64,000 bases of DNA from Halarchaeum nitratireducens (lineage in GTDB: Archaea > Halobacteriota > Halobacteria > Halobacteriales > Halobacteriaceae). A model generated the notes under the pieces. It was not told where the DNA came from and searched no databases. It saw only the letters and a program-made list of their open reading frames with translations. Shown piece after piece: positions 8,166-18,062 of this stretch. Positions within the stretch are counted from its first letter, which is position 1; each line of letters opens with the position of its first letter. The position numbers and the translations under genes are program-made. The DNA is taken from assembly GCF_014647155.1 (NCBI RefSeq), contig NZ_BMOQ01000007.1, positions 124,001 to 188,000 of the forward strand, read 5' to 3'.

Positions 8166-10055
8166 CTAGCGCGTCAGCGTGCTGTGCAGTTCCTCGTCGA
8201 TCTCGGCGTCGGCCATCTTCGAGACGAGGGCGTCGAGGACCTCCTCGCGCATCCCGTTGACGAAGCGGATGGAGCCGACGACGAGGTGGCCGCCGCCCGA
8301 AACGCCGGCCCCGGGGAACTCCTCGTTGAGTTCGGTGACCATCTGCGGGATGTCCATGCGGACGCCGTCGCTTCGGAGGACGGCGAAGTCGGGGCCGTAC
8401 CCGATGGTGATGACGGGCTCGCCCGTCTCCTCGACCTTCCGGTCGTGGATCTCGCCCGTCGTCTTCCCGGGCGCGGGGTAGGTGAAGCGGTGGGCGTAGT
8501 TCTCGACGTCGATCCGATAGAGGTGTGCGCCCGAGTCGACGGTCTCGTGCTCGACGTGGGGCAGTGCGGCGTCGAGTTGGAGTTCGACGTCGCGCTCGGC
8601 GCGCTCGGCGAGCCACGGGACGAGTTCGCGCTGGCGCTCCTCGCTTCCCCCGACGTTCAGCACGTCGTTGATGAGGTTCCGACCCGCGCTATAGCGGAGC
8701 CAGAAGGCCTCGTAGTCGAGCGCCTCGCTGACGTCGTGGAGGAATTCCTCGTCGTAGCCGGCCTCGCGCGCGAGATCGAGGTAGTCGCTCATCGCGCTGG
8801 CTTTCGAGCGATCGGAGAGGCCGGCGACCGCGGGGACGTGATCGAGGTCGTCGGCGATCGAGGGCGCGATCATGCGCGCGAGCTCGACGCACATCATGCC
8901 CGTCGTCACGCGGTAGTCCTCGCCGTGGAGGTAGGGGTTGACGTGCTCGTCGACGAACGGGTCGACGGCGTCGTGATCCGGGTGGTGGTGATCGACCACG
9001 AGGATCGGGATGTCGTAGTGACTGAGCGTCTCGTAGGCGGGCGTGTCCTCCTCCGTGGAGCCGTTGTCGAGCATGAGGAGGAGCGGGAGCTTCTGCCCGT
9101 GGCGGGTCTGGTCTTCGAGGGCGAAGTTGAGGTCCCGCGTCGCGTCCTCCATCTCGTAGTAGGGGGCCTTCGAGGGGAGGCGCTTGAGGAGGTGGCGCTT
9201 CGCGTCGGGGTCCTCGTGGGTGCGCTCGATGAAGCGCTCCAAGGCGAGCTGGACCGGAACGCTCGCGCACATCCCGTCGCCGTCGGCGTGGTGGCGCATC
9301 CGGATCGGACGCGACTCCAAGACGGTCCGGCGGAGGCGGCGCGCGACCCGTTGGAGGTCGGGGTAGAGTTCGCGCATCGCCGACCAGTCGACGAGCGGGT
9401 CGACGTCGGCGGGCGTCGCGCGCTCGGCCGCGGAGGCGTCGAGGCGGGCGCGGACGTGCTCCGCCGCCCCGGCATCGAGCGTTTCGAGCGCGTCGATCTC
9501 GACTTGCAGGGCGCCCTCGCGCTCCTCGACCTCGCCGGTCACGTGGACGACGTCGCCGATCTCGATCTCGGGATAGGCGCGGACGCCGGCCTCCTCGAAG
9601 GCGGTGCAGGGGACGGTGCCGCTCTCGTCGCGGAGGCGGAATACCGTCGGGCCGCCGGTCTGTTTGATCTGGACGATCTCGCCTTCGACGTGGACGGTGT
9701 CACCGGTCCGACCGGCGAGCGCGCCCGCGGCGGTACGGTCGTAGGCGAACATCCGCTCCTCGATCGCGTAGTCGTCGCCCTCGTAGAGCTCGAAGCCGAG
9801 ATCGCCGTTTTCGCGGATCTCGGTGAGCTCGACGACGAGGTCGTCACCGACATCGTAGTCGGCCTCGGCGGGGAGGACGGACTCGTGGAGGAGTCCCGAG
9901 ACGTTCGCTGAGAGGTCGACGAAGACGCCGTATTCGACCACGCCGTTCACGGTCGCGGTGTAACGCTCGCCCACGTCGGTAGCCTCGACGGTACACTCGG
10001 GGGCGAGCCGATAGACGACGGGCGTGGCGTCGTCGTCGGAAGAACCGTCAGTCAT
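8166..10055 (-). CDS. DHH-family phosphoesterase with N-terminal S1 and OB domains (RecJ-like)
   Basis: This 629-residue protein opens with an S1 RNA-binding domain (VGERYTATVNGVVEYGVFVDL...GLLHESVLP, about residues 25-100) and an OB-fold (about 115-190, DTVHVEGEIVQIKQTGGPTVF). A DHH domain follows with HHADGDGMCAS (about 255), LLMLDNGSTEED (about 325) and VVDHHHPDHD (about 352). A C-terminal DHHA1-like GGGH motif (VSGGGHLVVGS, about 580) completes it, so the catalytic residues look intact. Such proteins are single-strand nucleases or nanoRNases; the S1 domain favours RNA. It is monocistronic and divergent from the JAMM gene. Confidence 0.88.
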   Translation of the reverse strand: MTDGSSDDDATPVVYRLAPECTVEATDVGERYTATVNGVVEYGVFVDLSANVSGLLHESVLPAEADYDVGDDLVVELTEIRENGDLGFELYEGDDYAIEERMFAYDRTAAGALAGRTGDTVHVEGEIVQIKQTGGPTVFRLRDESGTVPCTAFEEAGVRAYPEIEIGDVVHVTGEVEEREGALQVEIDALETLDAGAAEHVRARLDASAAERATPADVDPLVDWSAMRELYPDLQRVARRLRRTVLESRPIRMRHHADGDGMCASVPVQLALERFIERTHEDPDAKRHLLKRLPSKAPYYEMEDATRDLNFALEDQTRHGQKLPLLLMLDNGSTEEDTPAYETLSHYDIPILVVDHHHPDHDAVDPFVDEHVNPYLHGEDYRVTTGMMCVELARMIAPSIADDLDHVPAVAGLSDRSKASAMSDYLDLAREAGYDEEFLHDVSEALDYEAFWLRYSAGRNLINDVLNVGGSEERQRELVPWLAERAERDVELQLDAALPHVEHETVDSGAHLYRIDVENYAHRFTYPAPGKTTGEIHDRKVEETGEPVITIGYGPDFAVLRSDGVRMDIPQMVTELNEEFPGAGVSGGGHLVVGSIRFVNGMREEVLDALVSKMADAEIDEELHSTLTR

Positions 10056-10212
10056 GGATCGAGTTTCGGCACCGGCGCGTTTAAGACTTTATAGGTCGCG
10101 TGGCGTCGGCTCCGCGCACAGCGGCGTTCCCGCGCGCCCACTGCGTCCGCCGACCGGCGCCGCTCGTCCCGCCCTCGAAAGGTTTAGCACGCGCGGGCGA
10201 CCACGACGACGT

Positions 10213-10707
10213 ATGGCGTTCCGCTCGCGGCCGGTGGTCGGCATCGCCGGGGAGACGCTCGATTTCGCCCTCGAAGCGGCCGAGGACTCCCACCCGAACG
10301 AGTACCTCGGCGTCCTTCGGGGGACGCCGGCCGCGGAGTACGACCTCGACGGCGAGGGCGATCTCATCACGGACGTGCTCTTCATCCCGAAGACGACGTC
10401 AAGTCCCGTGCAGGCGACCCTCCAGTCCGACCTCGTGCCGAACGACAGCCACACGGTCGGGACCATCCACTCCCACCCGAACGGCGTCCTCCGGCCGAGC
10501 GATCAGGACCGACAGATGTTCACGAAGGGGAACGTCCACGTGATCCTCGGCGCGCCCTACGAGCGCGACTGCTGGCGCGCGTTCGACCGCGAGGGCGAAC
10601 CGGCGACGCTCGACGTCTACGACGTCTCGCTTCCCGACCCGGAGGACTTCTTCGACTTCACGCAGGCCGACATCGACGCCGAGCTCGAAGAGGAGGACCG
10701 ACGATGA
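10213..10707 (+). CDS. JAMM/MPN metalloprotease-like protein (Mov34/MPN/PAD-1 family)
   Basis: This 164-residue protein carries the complete JAMM zinc signature: an upstream glutamate ([11 protein letters not shown], about residue 29) and [14 protein letters not shown] at about residues 86-99 (HxHP-x6-S-x2-D type). Archaeal members of this size include desampylases that cleave SAMP (ubiquitin-like) conjugates, so a role in protein desampylation is plausible but inferred. The ATG at 10213 follows a TTTAGCAC-like promoter element. It overlaps the FAD synthase gene by 4 bp, so the two are co-transcribed. Confidence 0.87.
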   Translation: MAFRSRPVVGIAGETLDFALEAAEDSHPNEYLGVLRGTPAAEYDLDGEGDLITDVLFIPKTTSSPVQATLQSDLVPNDSHTVGTIHSHPNGVLRPSDQDRQMFTKGNVHVILGAPYERDCWRAFDREGEPATLDVYDVSLPDPEDFFDFTQADIDAELEEEDRR

Positions 10708-11135
10708 CGGCGCGCGTCGTCGCGCAGGGCACCTTCGATCTCCTCCACCCCGGCCACGTCCACTACCTCCGCGAGGCGAAGGCGATGGGGGACGAACTCC
10801 ACGTCATCGTCGCCCGTCGGGAGAACGTGACGCACAAAGCACAGCCGATCCTTCCGAACCGCCAGCGCCGCGATATGGTCGCCGCGCTCGACCCCGTCGA
10901 CGAGGCGCGCGTCGGCCACCCCGACGACATCTTCGCGCCGATCGAGGAGATCGAGCCGTCGGTCATCGCACTCGGCTACGACCAACACCACGACGCCGAC
11001 GCGATCGCGGCGCAACTGGCCGAGCGCGGCCTAGACTGCGCCGTCCGCCGAGCGTCGGCACGCGAACGCCGATACGACGACGAACTGCTCTCGACGGGCG
11101 CGATCATCGACCGGATCCTCGATCAGCGCGAGTGA
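10704..11135 (+). CDS. ribL: FAD synthase (archaeal cytidylyltransferase-like)
   Basis: This 143-residue nucleotidyltransferase has the HxGH motif ([15 protein letters not shown], about residues 12-26) and the matching '[12 protein letters not shown]' and '[10 protein letters not shown]' segments. This short single-domain form is the archaeal RibL, which adenylates FMN to FAD. The related glycerol-3-phosphate cytidylyltransferase family is the main alternative, but the length and the haloarchaeal context favour RibL. The start overlaps the stop of the JAMM gene (ATGA). Confidence 0.88.
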   Translation: MTARVVAQGTFDLLHPGHVHYLREAKAMGDELHVIVARRENVTHKAQPILPNRQRRDMVAALDPVDEARVGHPDDIFAPIEEIEPSVIALGYDQHHDADAIAAQLAERGLDCAVRRASARERRYDDELLSTGAIIDRILDQRE

Positions 11136-11255
11136 ACGCGCCGCGGTGCCACGAGGCCGCGGGCGTGAGACACCGACCCGAACGAGACCGTTCTCGCGTG
11201 ATCCAAGCGGTACCGAGCGGTACCGTTTTGCGTCCGGACGCGACACCACCGAACG

Positions 11256-11684
11256 ATGCCCTCAACACACCGCGTCGCCGCGGGCGTCGTCGTTCTCCTC
11301 GGCGTCCTCGCGCTCGTGTACAGCATGCTCATCGTCCAAGAGGTCCTCCTCGGCGTCGGTGTCCTGATCGCGGCGCTGGCGCTCGCCGCCATCGTCTACT
11401 ACGGTGGAGCCGACCGGCAGACGCTCGCCCGAGCGACGATGGCCGTGACGGTCGTCTACGGTGCCGTCTCGTTCCAACTGCCGGCCGCCGTCGTCGCCGC
11501 CTGCGTCGTCTACCTCACCGCGTGGCTCACCGGTCCCGACAGCCCCCTCGACGCTCCCGACACGACGATCCTACCCGTATCCGACGCCGCAGCGAACGGG
11601 GACGATGCCGGCCGCCCCGGGATCAACACCGCCGACACCGACTCCCACGGGCGCGACGGACGCGTTGACGACCCGCGGCGCTGA
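11256..11684 (+). CDS. Small membrane protein of unknown function
   Basis: This 142-residue protein has four closely spaced hydrophobic helices in the first 95 residues (VAAGVVVLLGVLALVYSMLI, VLLGVGVLIAALALAAIVYY, ATMAVTVVYGAVSF, PAAVVAACVVYLTAW). A polar, Asp-rich cytoplasmic-type tail follows (residues 95-142). No catalytic motif is visible. A TACCGTTTTGCG element lies about 30 bp upstream. It stands between ribL and menB and is probably monocistronic. Confidence 0.72.
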   Translation: MPSTHRVAAGVVVLLGVLALVYSMLIVQEVLLGVGVLIAALALAAIVYYGGADRQTLARATMAVTVVYGAVSFQLPAAVVAACVVYLTAWLTGPDSPLDAPDTTILPVSDAAANGDDAGRPGINTADTDSHGRDGRVDDPRR

Positions 11685-11721
11685 GGGAAGCCTTTAGCGC
11701 GACCCGGCCCGATCACCCGGT

Positions 11722-12687
11722 ATGGACACCGTCTCGGAGACCTTCGACCCCGAGCGCTGGGAGGAGGTAGCGAACTTCGACTTCGACGATCTCACCTATC
11801 ACCGCGCCCGGGACGTCGGCGCGCTCCGCATCGCCTTCGACCGCCCCGCGGTTCGCAACGCATTTCGCCCGCAGACGGTGGACGAACTCGCCACCGCGCT
11901 CGATCACGCGAAACGCAAGTCGGACGTCGGATGCGTCATCCTCACCGGTAACGGTCCGAGTCCGAAGGACGGCGGCTGGGCCTTCTGCGCCGGCGGCGAT
12001 CAGTCCGTCCGCGGGAACGAAGGGTACGAGTACCGCGACGAGGGCGACGAGAACCCGGAGCGAAGCGACGGGGACAGTCGAGCGGCGGAGCCGCGAGACG
12101 AGAACGGGGACGCGGACATCGACGAGGCTGAGGCCGGCCGACTTCACATCCTCGAAGTCCAGCGCGCCATCCGTTTCATGCCGAAGCCCGTCGTCGCCGT
12201 CGTCCCCGGCTGGGCGGTCGGCGGCGGCCACTCCCTCCACGTCGTCTGCGATCTGACGCTCGCCAGCGAGGAGCACGCGAAGTTCCTCCAGACCGACCCC
12301 GACGTCGCCTCCTTCGACGCCGGCTTCGGCTCCGCCTACCTCGCCAAACAGATCGGACAGAAGAAAGCCCGCGAGGTCTTCTTCCTCGGGAAGACCTACA
12401 GTGCTGAGGAGGCCGTCGACATGGGGATGGCCAACGAGGCCGTCCCGCACGATGAGCTGGAGGATGTCGCGCTTGAGTGGGCGGAGACGATGTGCGCGAA
12501 GTCCCCGATGGCGATGCGGATGCTCAAATACGGGTTCAACGCGACCGACGACGGCATGATCGGCCAGCAGGTCTTCGCCGGCGAAGCCACGCGCCTCGGC
12601 TACATGACCGACGAGGCGGCCGAGGGCCGCGACGCCTTCCTCGACGGGCGGGACCCGGACTTCGACGACGACGCCTGGTACTACTAA
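11722..12687 (+). CDS. menB: 1,4-dihydroxy-2-naphthoyl-CoA synthase (crotonase family)
   Basis: This 321-residue crotonase-fold enzyme has the MenB-type oxyanion segments: CAGGDQSVRG (about residues 91-100), VVAVVPGWAVGGGHSLHVVCD (about 154-174) and QTDPDVASFDAGFGSAYLAKQIGQKKARE. The last segment, with the DxxSFDxG pattern, is the MenB hallmark. It closes the o-succinylbenzoyl-CoA ring in menaquinone synthesis, the haloarchaeal respiratory quinone pathway. An acidic stretch at about residues 102-138 (YRDEGDENPERSDGDSRAAE onward) sits in a loop and is longer than in bacterial MenB. No other men gene is in the window. Confidence 0.95.
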   Translation: MDTVSETFDPERWEEVANFDFDDLTYHRARDVGALRIAFDRPAVRNAFRPQTVDELATALDHAKRKSDVGCVILTGNGPSPKDGGWAFCAGGDQSVRGNEGYEYRDEGDENPERSDGDSRAAEPRDENGDADIDEAEAGRLHILEVQRAIRFMPKPVVAVVPGWAVGGGHSLHVVCDLTLASEEHAKFLQTDPDVASFDAGFGSAYLAKQIGQKKAREVFFLGKTYSAEEAVDMGMANEAVPHDELEDVALEWAETMCAKSPMAMRMLKYGFNATDDGMIGQQVFAGEATRLGYMTDEAAEGRDAFLDGRDPDFDDDAWYY

Positions 12688-12752
12688 CGGACTTTTTCCT
12701 GCTCGGGCCGCCTCCGGCGACCGCTCGCAGCAAAAACCTCCACTAAAAAAGC

Positions 12753-12775
12753 CCGCGAGCGCGCCGCGCTCGCGG
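12753..12775 (-). terminator. Stem-loop terminator for the malic-enzyme transcript
   Basis: A perfect 9-bp stem (CCGCGAGCG with its complement) and a 5-nt loop are followed, in the minus direction, by GGGC and six T residues (the complement of 12745-12750). It lies about 130 bp past the malic-enzyme stop codon and faces the menB 3' end, so it could serve as a terminator for the leftward transcript. The role is inferred from shape only. Confidence 0.5.
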
Positions 12776-12824
12776 TACGACTCGGTGGCGGTGACCGTAC
12801 CGCAATCGCACACCGCGACGGCGA

Positions 12825-12891
12825 GCCGAACCGCGACCCCACTGTGGCCGAACCGCGACCCAGCGCACTAGACCGTGACCGAGCCGCGACC
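12825..12891. repeat. Short degenerate tandem repeat in a convergent intergenic region
   Basis: GCCGAACCGCGACCC occurs twice (12825-12839 and 12847-12861), and a related ACCGAGCCGCGACC follows at 12878-12891. It lies between the convergent menB and malic-enzyme genes. No protein is encoded here and its role is unknown. Confidence 0.5.
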
Positions 12892-12903
12892 ACACCGCGG
12901 CCG

Positions 12904-15162
12904 CTACTCTTCCTCTTGGGCGTCCACGACCGCGACGGCGGCCAGATTGACGATGTCCTTGACCTCGTCGCCGCGCTGGATGACGTGGACGGGTTCGTCC
13001 ATGCCCGCGAGCATCGGGCCGATCGCGTCGGCACCACCCAGACGCTGGAGGAGCTTGTAGCCGATGTTACCGGCTTCGAGGTTCGGGAAGACGAGGCAGT
13101 TCGCGGGCCCATCGAGTTCCGCGAAGCCGTACGTGTCCGCGAGGATGTCCTCGACGACGGCGGTGTCAGCCTGCATCTCGCCGTCCACCGGGAAATCCAC
13201 GCTCGGATCGTCGTGAAGCATCTCGACGGCCTCGCGGGGCTTCGCCGTCCCCTCGTTCTCGACGCTGCCGAAGTCAGAGTAGGAGAGGAGCGCGACGCGC
13301 GGGTCGACGTCGAAGCGACGGGCGGTCTCCGCGACGTGATGCGTGATCTCCGCCAACTGTTCGGCCGTCGGATCGAGGTTGACAGTGGCGTCGGCGCAGA
13401 AGAGCACGCGGTTCTTGAACGTCAGCATGTAGATCCCGGCGACGTACTCGGCGTCAGGGGCGGTGCCGACGACCTGGAGAGGCGGGCGGAGCGCCGTCGG
13501 GTGGTGATGCGTGAGGCCGGTGAGGAGGGCGTCCGCGTCCCCCTGTTCCACCATCACGCTACCGTAGTACGCCGAGTCGCGCGAGACGAGGTCGGAAGCC
13601 TCGCTCCGCGTCACCCCCTTGCGCTTGCGGAGGTCGTGGAGGCGATCGACGTACGCCTCGTTGCCGGCGGTCCCGGGGTCGACGATCTCGGGCTCGAAGT
13701 CGAGCGTGAGGTCGTCCGCGATCGCCACGATCGTCTCCCGATCGCCGAGGAGGACCGGCTCCGCGATCCCCTGATCCTGGAGCTGGTAGGCCGCACGAAC
13801 CATCTTCTCCTGGTCGCCGTCGCCGAGGGCGACGCGCTTCGGGTCGCTCTTGGCCTTGTTGAGGACGACGCGCATCATCTCGCGGGACTTCCCGAGACGG
13901 GCTTCGAGGCGCTCGCGGTACGCCGAGAGATCGAGCGATTCGCGCGCGACGCCGGACTCCATGGCGGCGTCGGCGACGGCGGGCGCGACCTCGAAGAGCA
14001 CGCGCGGGTCGAGCGGCTTCGGGAGGATGTACTCGGGGCCGAACTGGAGGGGCTGGTCGCCGTAGGCCTTCACGACCTGATCCGGCACGTCCTCCCGCGC
14101 GAGATCCGCCAGCGCCTCCGCGGCGGCGACCTTCATCCCCTCGTTGATCTCCGTGGCACGGGCGTCGAGCGCCCCACGGAAGATGAACGGGAATCCGAGG
14201 ACGTTGTTGACCATGTTCGGGTAGTCCGAGCGCCCCGTCGCCATGATCACCTGATCGTCGCGGGCGTTCTTCGCCTCCTCGTAGCCGATCTCCGGATCCG
14301 GGTTCGCCATGGCGAAGACGATCGGGTTGTCGGCCATCGAGCGGATCATCTCCGGCGAGACGATCCCGCCCACGGAGAGCCCGACGAGGACGTCCGCGCC
14401 CTCGATCGCGTCTGCGAGGTCGCCCGGCTCGACGCCCTGCGCGAACGGTTCGGCGTGCCGGCTGAGGTCGCCCGCGTCCGCGCGCTCCTGTGAGAGGACC
14501 CCGTCGATGTCGCACATCGTGATATGGTCGCGCGGGACGCCGAGCGACGCGTAGAACTTCGCGCACGAGACGGCGGCCGCCCCCGCACCGGAGAACGCCA
14601 CCTCGACGTCCTCGACGTCCTTATCGACGACGTCGAGGGCGTTGAGGAGTCCGGCACCGGAGATGATGGCGGTGCCGTGTTGGTCGTCGTGGAAGACGGG
14701 GATGTCCATCTGGTCGCGGAGGCGTCGCTCGATCTCGAAGCACTCCGGGGCTTTGATGTCTTCGAGGTTGATGCCCCCGAAAGTGGGCTCCATGGCGGCG
14801 ACGGAGGCGACGAAGGCGTCGACATCGGTCTGATCGAGTTCGACGTCGAAGACGTCGATGTCCGCGAAGCGCTTGAAGAGGACGCCCTTCCCCTCCATGA
14901 CCGGCTTTGAGGCCTGTGCGCCGATGTCACCCAAGCCGAGCACCGCCGACCCGTTCGACACCACGCCCACTAAGTTCCCCTTCGCCGTGTACCGGTAGGC
15001 GTCGGTCTCGTCGGCGTCGATCTTCCGACAGGGCGCGGCGACCCCCGGCGAGTACGCCAGCGAGAGGTCGCGCTGCGTGTTCGTCGGCTTCGTCGTCGCG
15101 ATCGCCACCTTCCCCGCCGGTTCGCGCTCGTGGTACTCCAACGCGTCTTCGTCCAATCCCAT
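12904..15162 (-). CDS. maeB: NADP-dependent malic enzyme with C-terminal phosphotransacetylase-like domain
   Basis: This 752-residue protein has the two-domain MaeB architecture. The malic-enzyme half (residues 1 to about 420) contains [37 protein letters not shown] and a [12 protein letters not shown] Rossmann loop. The phosphate acetyltransferase-like half (about 430-752) contains [20 protein letters not shown] and [21 protein letters not shown] at the end. It decarboxylates malate to pyruvate with NADP; in MaeB proteins the PTA half is usually regulatory. The start at 15162 ([11 protein letters not shown]) is chosen because that is the family start; a longer reading frame upstream is low-complexity. 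Confidence 0.94.
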   Translation of the reverse strand: MGLDEDALEYHEREPAGKVAIATTKPTNTQRDLSLAYSPGVAAPCRKIDADETDAYRYTAKGNLVGVVSNGSAVLGLGDIGAQASKPVMEGKGVLFKRFADIDVFDVELDQTDVDAFVASVAAMEPTFGGINLEDIKAPECFEIERRLRDQMDIPVFHDDQHGTAIISGAGLLNALDVVDKDVEDVEVAFSGAGAAAVSCAKFYASLGVPRDHITMCDIDGVLSQERADAGDLSRHAEPFAQGVEPGDLADAIEGADVLVGLSVGGIVSPEMIRSMADNPIVFAMANPDPEIGYEEAKNARDDQVIMATGRSDYPNMVNNVLGFPFIFRGALDARATEINEGMKVAAAEALADLAREDVPDQVVKAYGDQPLQFGPEYILPKPLDPRVLFEVAPAVADAAMESGVARESLDLSAYRERLEARLGKSREMMRVVLNKAKSDPKRVALGDGDQEKMVRAAYQLQDQGIAEPVLLGDRETIVAIADDLTLDFEPEIVDPGTAGNEAYVDRLHDLRKRKGVTRSEASDLVSRDSAYYGSVMVEQGDADALLTGLTHHHPTALRPPLQVVGTAPDAEYVAGIYMLTFKNRVLFCADATVNLDPTAEQLAEITHHVAETARRFDVDPRVALLSYSDFGSVENEGTAKPREAVEMLHDDPSVDFPVDGEMQADTAVVEDILADTYGFAELDGPANCLVFPNLEAGNIGYKLLQRLGGADAIGPMLAGMDEPVHVIQRGDEVKDIVNLAAVAVVDAQEEE

Positions 15163-15310
15163 GTCCGGCCCCACGGACGACGTGACGAAAAACCCCGCCG
15201 CCGTCGACGGTCGTGTTTCCGACTCGCTCCCGGGACCCCGAATCCACGGGCGAACGCGGGCCACACTCCCCCACCCAGTACTTAGGTGACCACCGGACGA
15301 AGTCGTACGT

Positions 15311-16021
15311 ATGCCGAGCGCCGACGGCGACGACACCTACGAGGAACTGAACCGATTCGACGGCGGGACGAGCTGGCTTGCTCACCCTGACGAGGCGATG
15401 CAACGCGTCAGTCACGTCCTCGACACCGACGCGGGGGTGTTCCTCGTCGACCCGATCGACGTGTCCGGGATCGACGACCTCGCCGCCGAGTTCGGCGACG
15501 GTCGCGGGAGCGACGCTCCCGCGGGCCAGCCGGAAGCGGGTGCTTCCGGCGACGTCGCGGGCGTCGTCCTCCTGCTCAATCGCCACGAACGCGACGCCGC
15601 GACCGTCGCGCGTCGCCACGACGTCCCCGTCTACCTCCCGTCGTTTCTCACCCGCGAGGTCGACGCTCCCACCGAGCGCTTCGACGGGTCGCTCCCCGGC
15701 ACGGACTACGGTCTCCTCCGGACGCTCGCCGTCCCGGGATGGCACGAGGCCGCGCTCTTCGACGGTGAGACGCTCGTCGTCCCCGAAGCCGTCGGCACCG
15801 CCCCGTTCTTCCACGGCGCCGACGAGCAACTCGGCGTCCACCCGATGCTCCGACTCACCCCGCCCTCGACGCTTCGAGGCCTCCGACCTGAGCGCATCCT
15901 CGTCGGCCACGGTCGTGGCGTCCACGAGGCCGCCGCGGACAGCCTCCGCTACGCCTTGGAACACTCACGCTCGAACGCGCCCGGCGTGTGGGCGGGGATG
16001 GTGCGCGAACTGTTCCGGTAG
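15311..16021 (+). CDS. Metallo-beta-lactamase-fold-like protein lacking metal ligands
   Basis: This 236-residue protein follows the order of a small MBL-fold protein: GVFLVDPIDVSGIDDLAAEF, then VVLLLNRHERDAATVARRHDVPVYLP where active enzymes have THxHxDH, then a late ILVGHGRGVHEAAADSL. Only single histidines remain at these points, so hydrolase activity is doubtful. An internal segment with Ala/Gly/Ser-rich sequence (residues 62-80) is probably a loop insertion. It is divergent from the malic-enzyme gene; the shared upstream region is about 150 bp. The fold assignment is an inference. Confidence 0.65.
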   Translation: MPSADGDDTYEELNRFDGGTSWLAHPDEAMQRVSHVLDTDAGVFLVDPIDVSGIDDLAAEFGDGRGSDAPAGQPEAGASGDVAGVVLLLNRHERDAATVARRHDVPVYLPSFLTREVDAPTERFDGSLPGTDYGLLRTLAVPGWHEAALFDGETLVVPEAVGTAPFFHGADEQLGVHPMLRLTPPSTLRGLRPERILVGHGRGVHEAAADSLRYALEHSRSNAPGVWAGMVRELFR

Positions 16022-16177
16022 ACCCGTCGGTCAGCGAGAGAAGTGGACCTAGCAAAAGGGCACGCCATTTCGGTGGCGTAACCAGACGTCGTCCTACGAA
16101 GGCCACTACGGCGGTAGTTTTAACGGATCCAGTCGGGTACGCCCCACCTGATAATTGATGCCGTAGGGGACGCTGTA

Positions 16178-16489
16178 GTGACTCTTTTCGACACTTTCGG
16201 GGTCTACTACGTGCTCGGAACGTGGTTGTTCACGAGCTCGGCAGTAGCCCTCGCACTCGGCGCGAGTCTCGAAGAGCCGTCAGCGCAGGCTCCGATCGCC
16301 CTCTCTGTGTTCGTCCTCACACCGCTCTCCTTGTGGTGTTTACACATCATCTACGCCGCTACTCCGATCCCGCGTGAGATATTCGGCCTTGATCTCACGG
16401 ACATCTCGACGGCCGCCTTCGTATTCATATTCGCATCTGGCTTCCTCGCCGAGGTCATCGACCACTTTCGGATCACGCCCGAGTCATGA
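16178..16489 (+). CDS. Small membrane protein of unknown function (GTG start)
   Basis: This 103-residue protein has three hydrophobic segments: YYVLGTWLFTSSAVALALGA, PIALSVFVLTPLSLWCLHIIYA and STAAFVFIFASGFLAEVI. The GTG at 16178 is the only start that keeps the first helix whole; the nearby ATG at 16158 is out of frame. Its stop overlaps the next membrane-protein gene (ATGA at 16486-16489), so the pair forms a small operon just outside the CRISPR array. I do not recognise the family. Confidence 0.6.
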   Translation: MTLFDTFGVYYVLGTWLFTSSAVALALGASLEEPSAQAPIALSVFVLTPLSLWCLHIIYAATPIPREIFGLDLTDISTAAFVFIFASGFLAEVIDHFRITPES

Positions 16490-16914
16490 GTTTGCTCTCG
16501 CTGGCCGTTGATTTCGTCCCGAAGGTCGGTCTGGGCTGTCTCGCTCTCGGAAGTTTCGTCTTAACGGCGAGCGTGCTCGGGAACCCGAACTCCCCAGTCG
16601 GCGTGCTCCGTCCAAGGGTGGGTCGATCGGTAAGCGGCGTACAAGTCGTACTGAGCGCCAGCGCCGGCCTCGGAATCGCGTTTAGCGTGTTACACCTCGA
16701 ACGCACGCATCCACTGCTCCGTTCTGGGTTTCTACCGCGTTGCGACTCGACGTCGTTCACGTTCATCAGACCGCGCTCCTCGGTTTCAATCCCGTTCTGG
16801 GTTTCTACCGCGTTGCGACGAAGTAGTCGGAGTCGACAACGATCGCGTCCGGCCGTTTCAATCCCGTTCTGGGTTTCTACCGCGTTGCGACGTGAGCGTG
16901 TCGGAGTTCCTTGA
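16486..16914 (+). CDS. Small membrane protein whose 3' end runs into the CRISPR array
   Basis: The first 77 residues look like a real protein: MSLLSLAVDFVPKVGLGCLA and VQVVLSASAGLGIAFSVLHL form two helices, and the gene is coupled to the preceding one by an ATGA overlap. From about residue 78 the frame is made of CRISPR repeat and spacer DNA (SGFLPRCD and SIPFWVSTALRR are translated repeats) and ends in the third spacer. The original C-terminus has therefore probably been lost or replaced by the trailer end of array 1. Whether it is expressed is unknown. Confidence 0.5.
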   Translation: MSLLSLAVDFVPKVGLGCLALGSFVLTASVLGNPNSPVGVLRPRVGRSVSGVQVVLSASAGLGIAFSVLHLERTHPLLRSGFLPRCDSTSFTFIRPRSSVSIPFWVSTALRRSSRSRQRSRPAVSIPFWVSTALRRERVGVP

Positions 16915-18062
16915 GGGCGACCGGGTGTTTCAATCCCGTTCTGGGTTTCTACCGCGTTGCGACAGGTCGCGGAACTCGCACAGCACGGCCCCCAGGATGT
17001 TTCAATCCCGTTCTGGGTTTCTACCGCGTTGCGACTTGCCGTTCGCGGTTTGCTTCCGGTACCACACCGCGCTGTTTCAATCCCGTTCTGGGTTTCTACC
17101 GCGTTGCGACAGTGACGCGGATGCCCTCGACTGGCTGCGGATCAATAGTTTCAATCCCGTTCTGGGTTTCTACCGCGTTGCGACCCGATCGCGCCCTTAC
17201 TGATCGCACCGTCGATCGTTTCAATCCCGTTCTAGGTTTCTACCGCGTTGCGACACGACGAGCCCGACGTCGAGGACGTCGTCGATCCGTGTTTCAATCC
17301 CGTTCTGGGTTTCTACCGCGTTGCGACCGAGCAGGTCGCGGACTCGATCGACGAGCAGGGGTGTTTCAATCCCGTTCTGGGTTTCTACCGCGTTGCGACT
17401 GTCAAGTCCATATTGATCTGCGTCGGACCACCACAGCGTTTCAATCCCGTTCTGGGTTTCTACCGCGTTGCGACAATCCGGGAGAAAGCCCAGGAGTTCG
17501 TCGACGACCGTTTCAATCCCGTTCTGGGTTTCTACCGCGTTGCGACGGTCCTCCCCGGCGCGTCCTCGCCACGTGCGAGGTTCGTTTCAATCCCGTTCTG
17601 GGTTTCTACCGCGTTGCGACGGTAGTGGTGCGCTTGAAGCGTCGCGTCGCGGACGTGTTTCAATCCCGTTCTGGGTTTCTACCGCGTTGCGACCTGCATA
17701 CGACTCACGCCGAAACACCCCCATCTGCATGTTTCAATCCCGTTCTGGGTTTCTACCGCGTTGCGACACGTGGTGGACGACGCGCCGAGCGACGAGGAGG
17801 CCGAGTTTCAATCCCGTTCTGGGTTTCTACCGCGTTGCGACGTTCGGGAGTGGCTCGCGGACCAGGACGACCTTGTTTCAATCCCGTTCTGGGTTTCTAC
17901 CGCGTTGCGACTCGCGTTGAATTCACATGGTCGGGCGGGCGTGCGGTGAACAGTTTCAATCCCGTTCTGGGTTTCTACCGCGTTGCGACCCGAGCTGAAA
18001 CGCCTCCTCCTCTCCGAACAGGGGAGTTTCAATCCCGTTCTGGGTTTCTACCGCGTTGCGAC
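16719..18062 (-). CRISPR. CRISPR array 1: 19 repeats, 18 spacers, transcribed leftward
   Basis: The 37-bp repeat reads GTTTCAATCCCG...ACCGCGTTGCGAC on the plus strand. On the minus strand it ends in ATTGAAAC, the usual 8-nt crRNA 5' handle, so transcription runs from 18062 to 16719. Full repeats start at 16783, 16855, 16927, 16999, 17074, 17148, 17218, 17291, 17363, 17438, 17510, 17584, 17657, 17731, 17805, 17875, 17953 and 18026. The leader-distal repeat (16719-16746) keeps only 28 bp and has lost the handle, as terminal repeats often do. The repeat at 17218 has one substitution (TTCTAGG for TTCTGGG). Spacers are 33-41 bp and none repeats. Confidence 0.99.

Noticed and set aside
8010-9911. 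A 633-codon rightward frame over the S1-DHH gene
   Set aside because: It is a mirror frame of a GC-rich gene; the opposite strand encodes a protein with intact S1, OB and DHH motifs.
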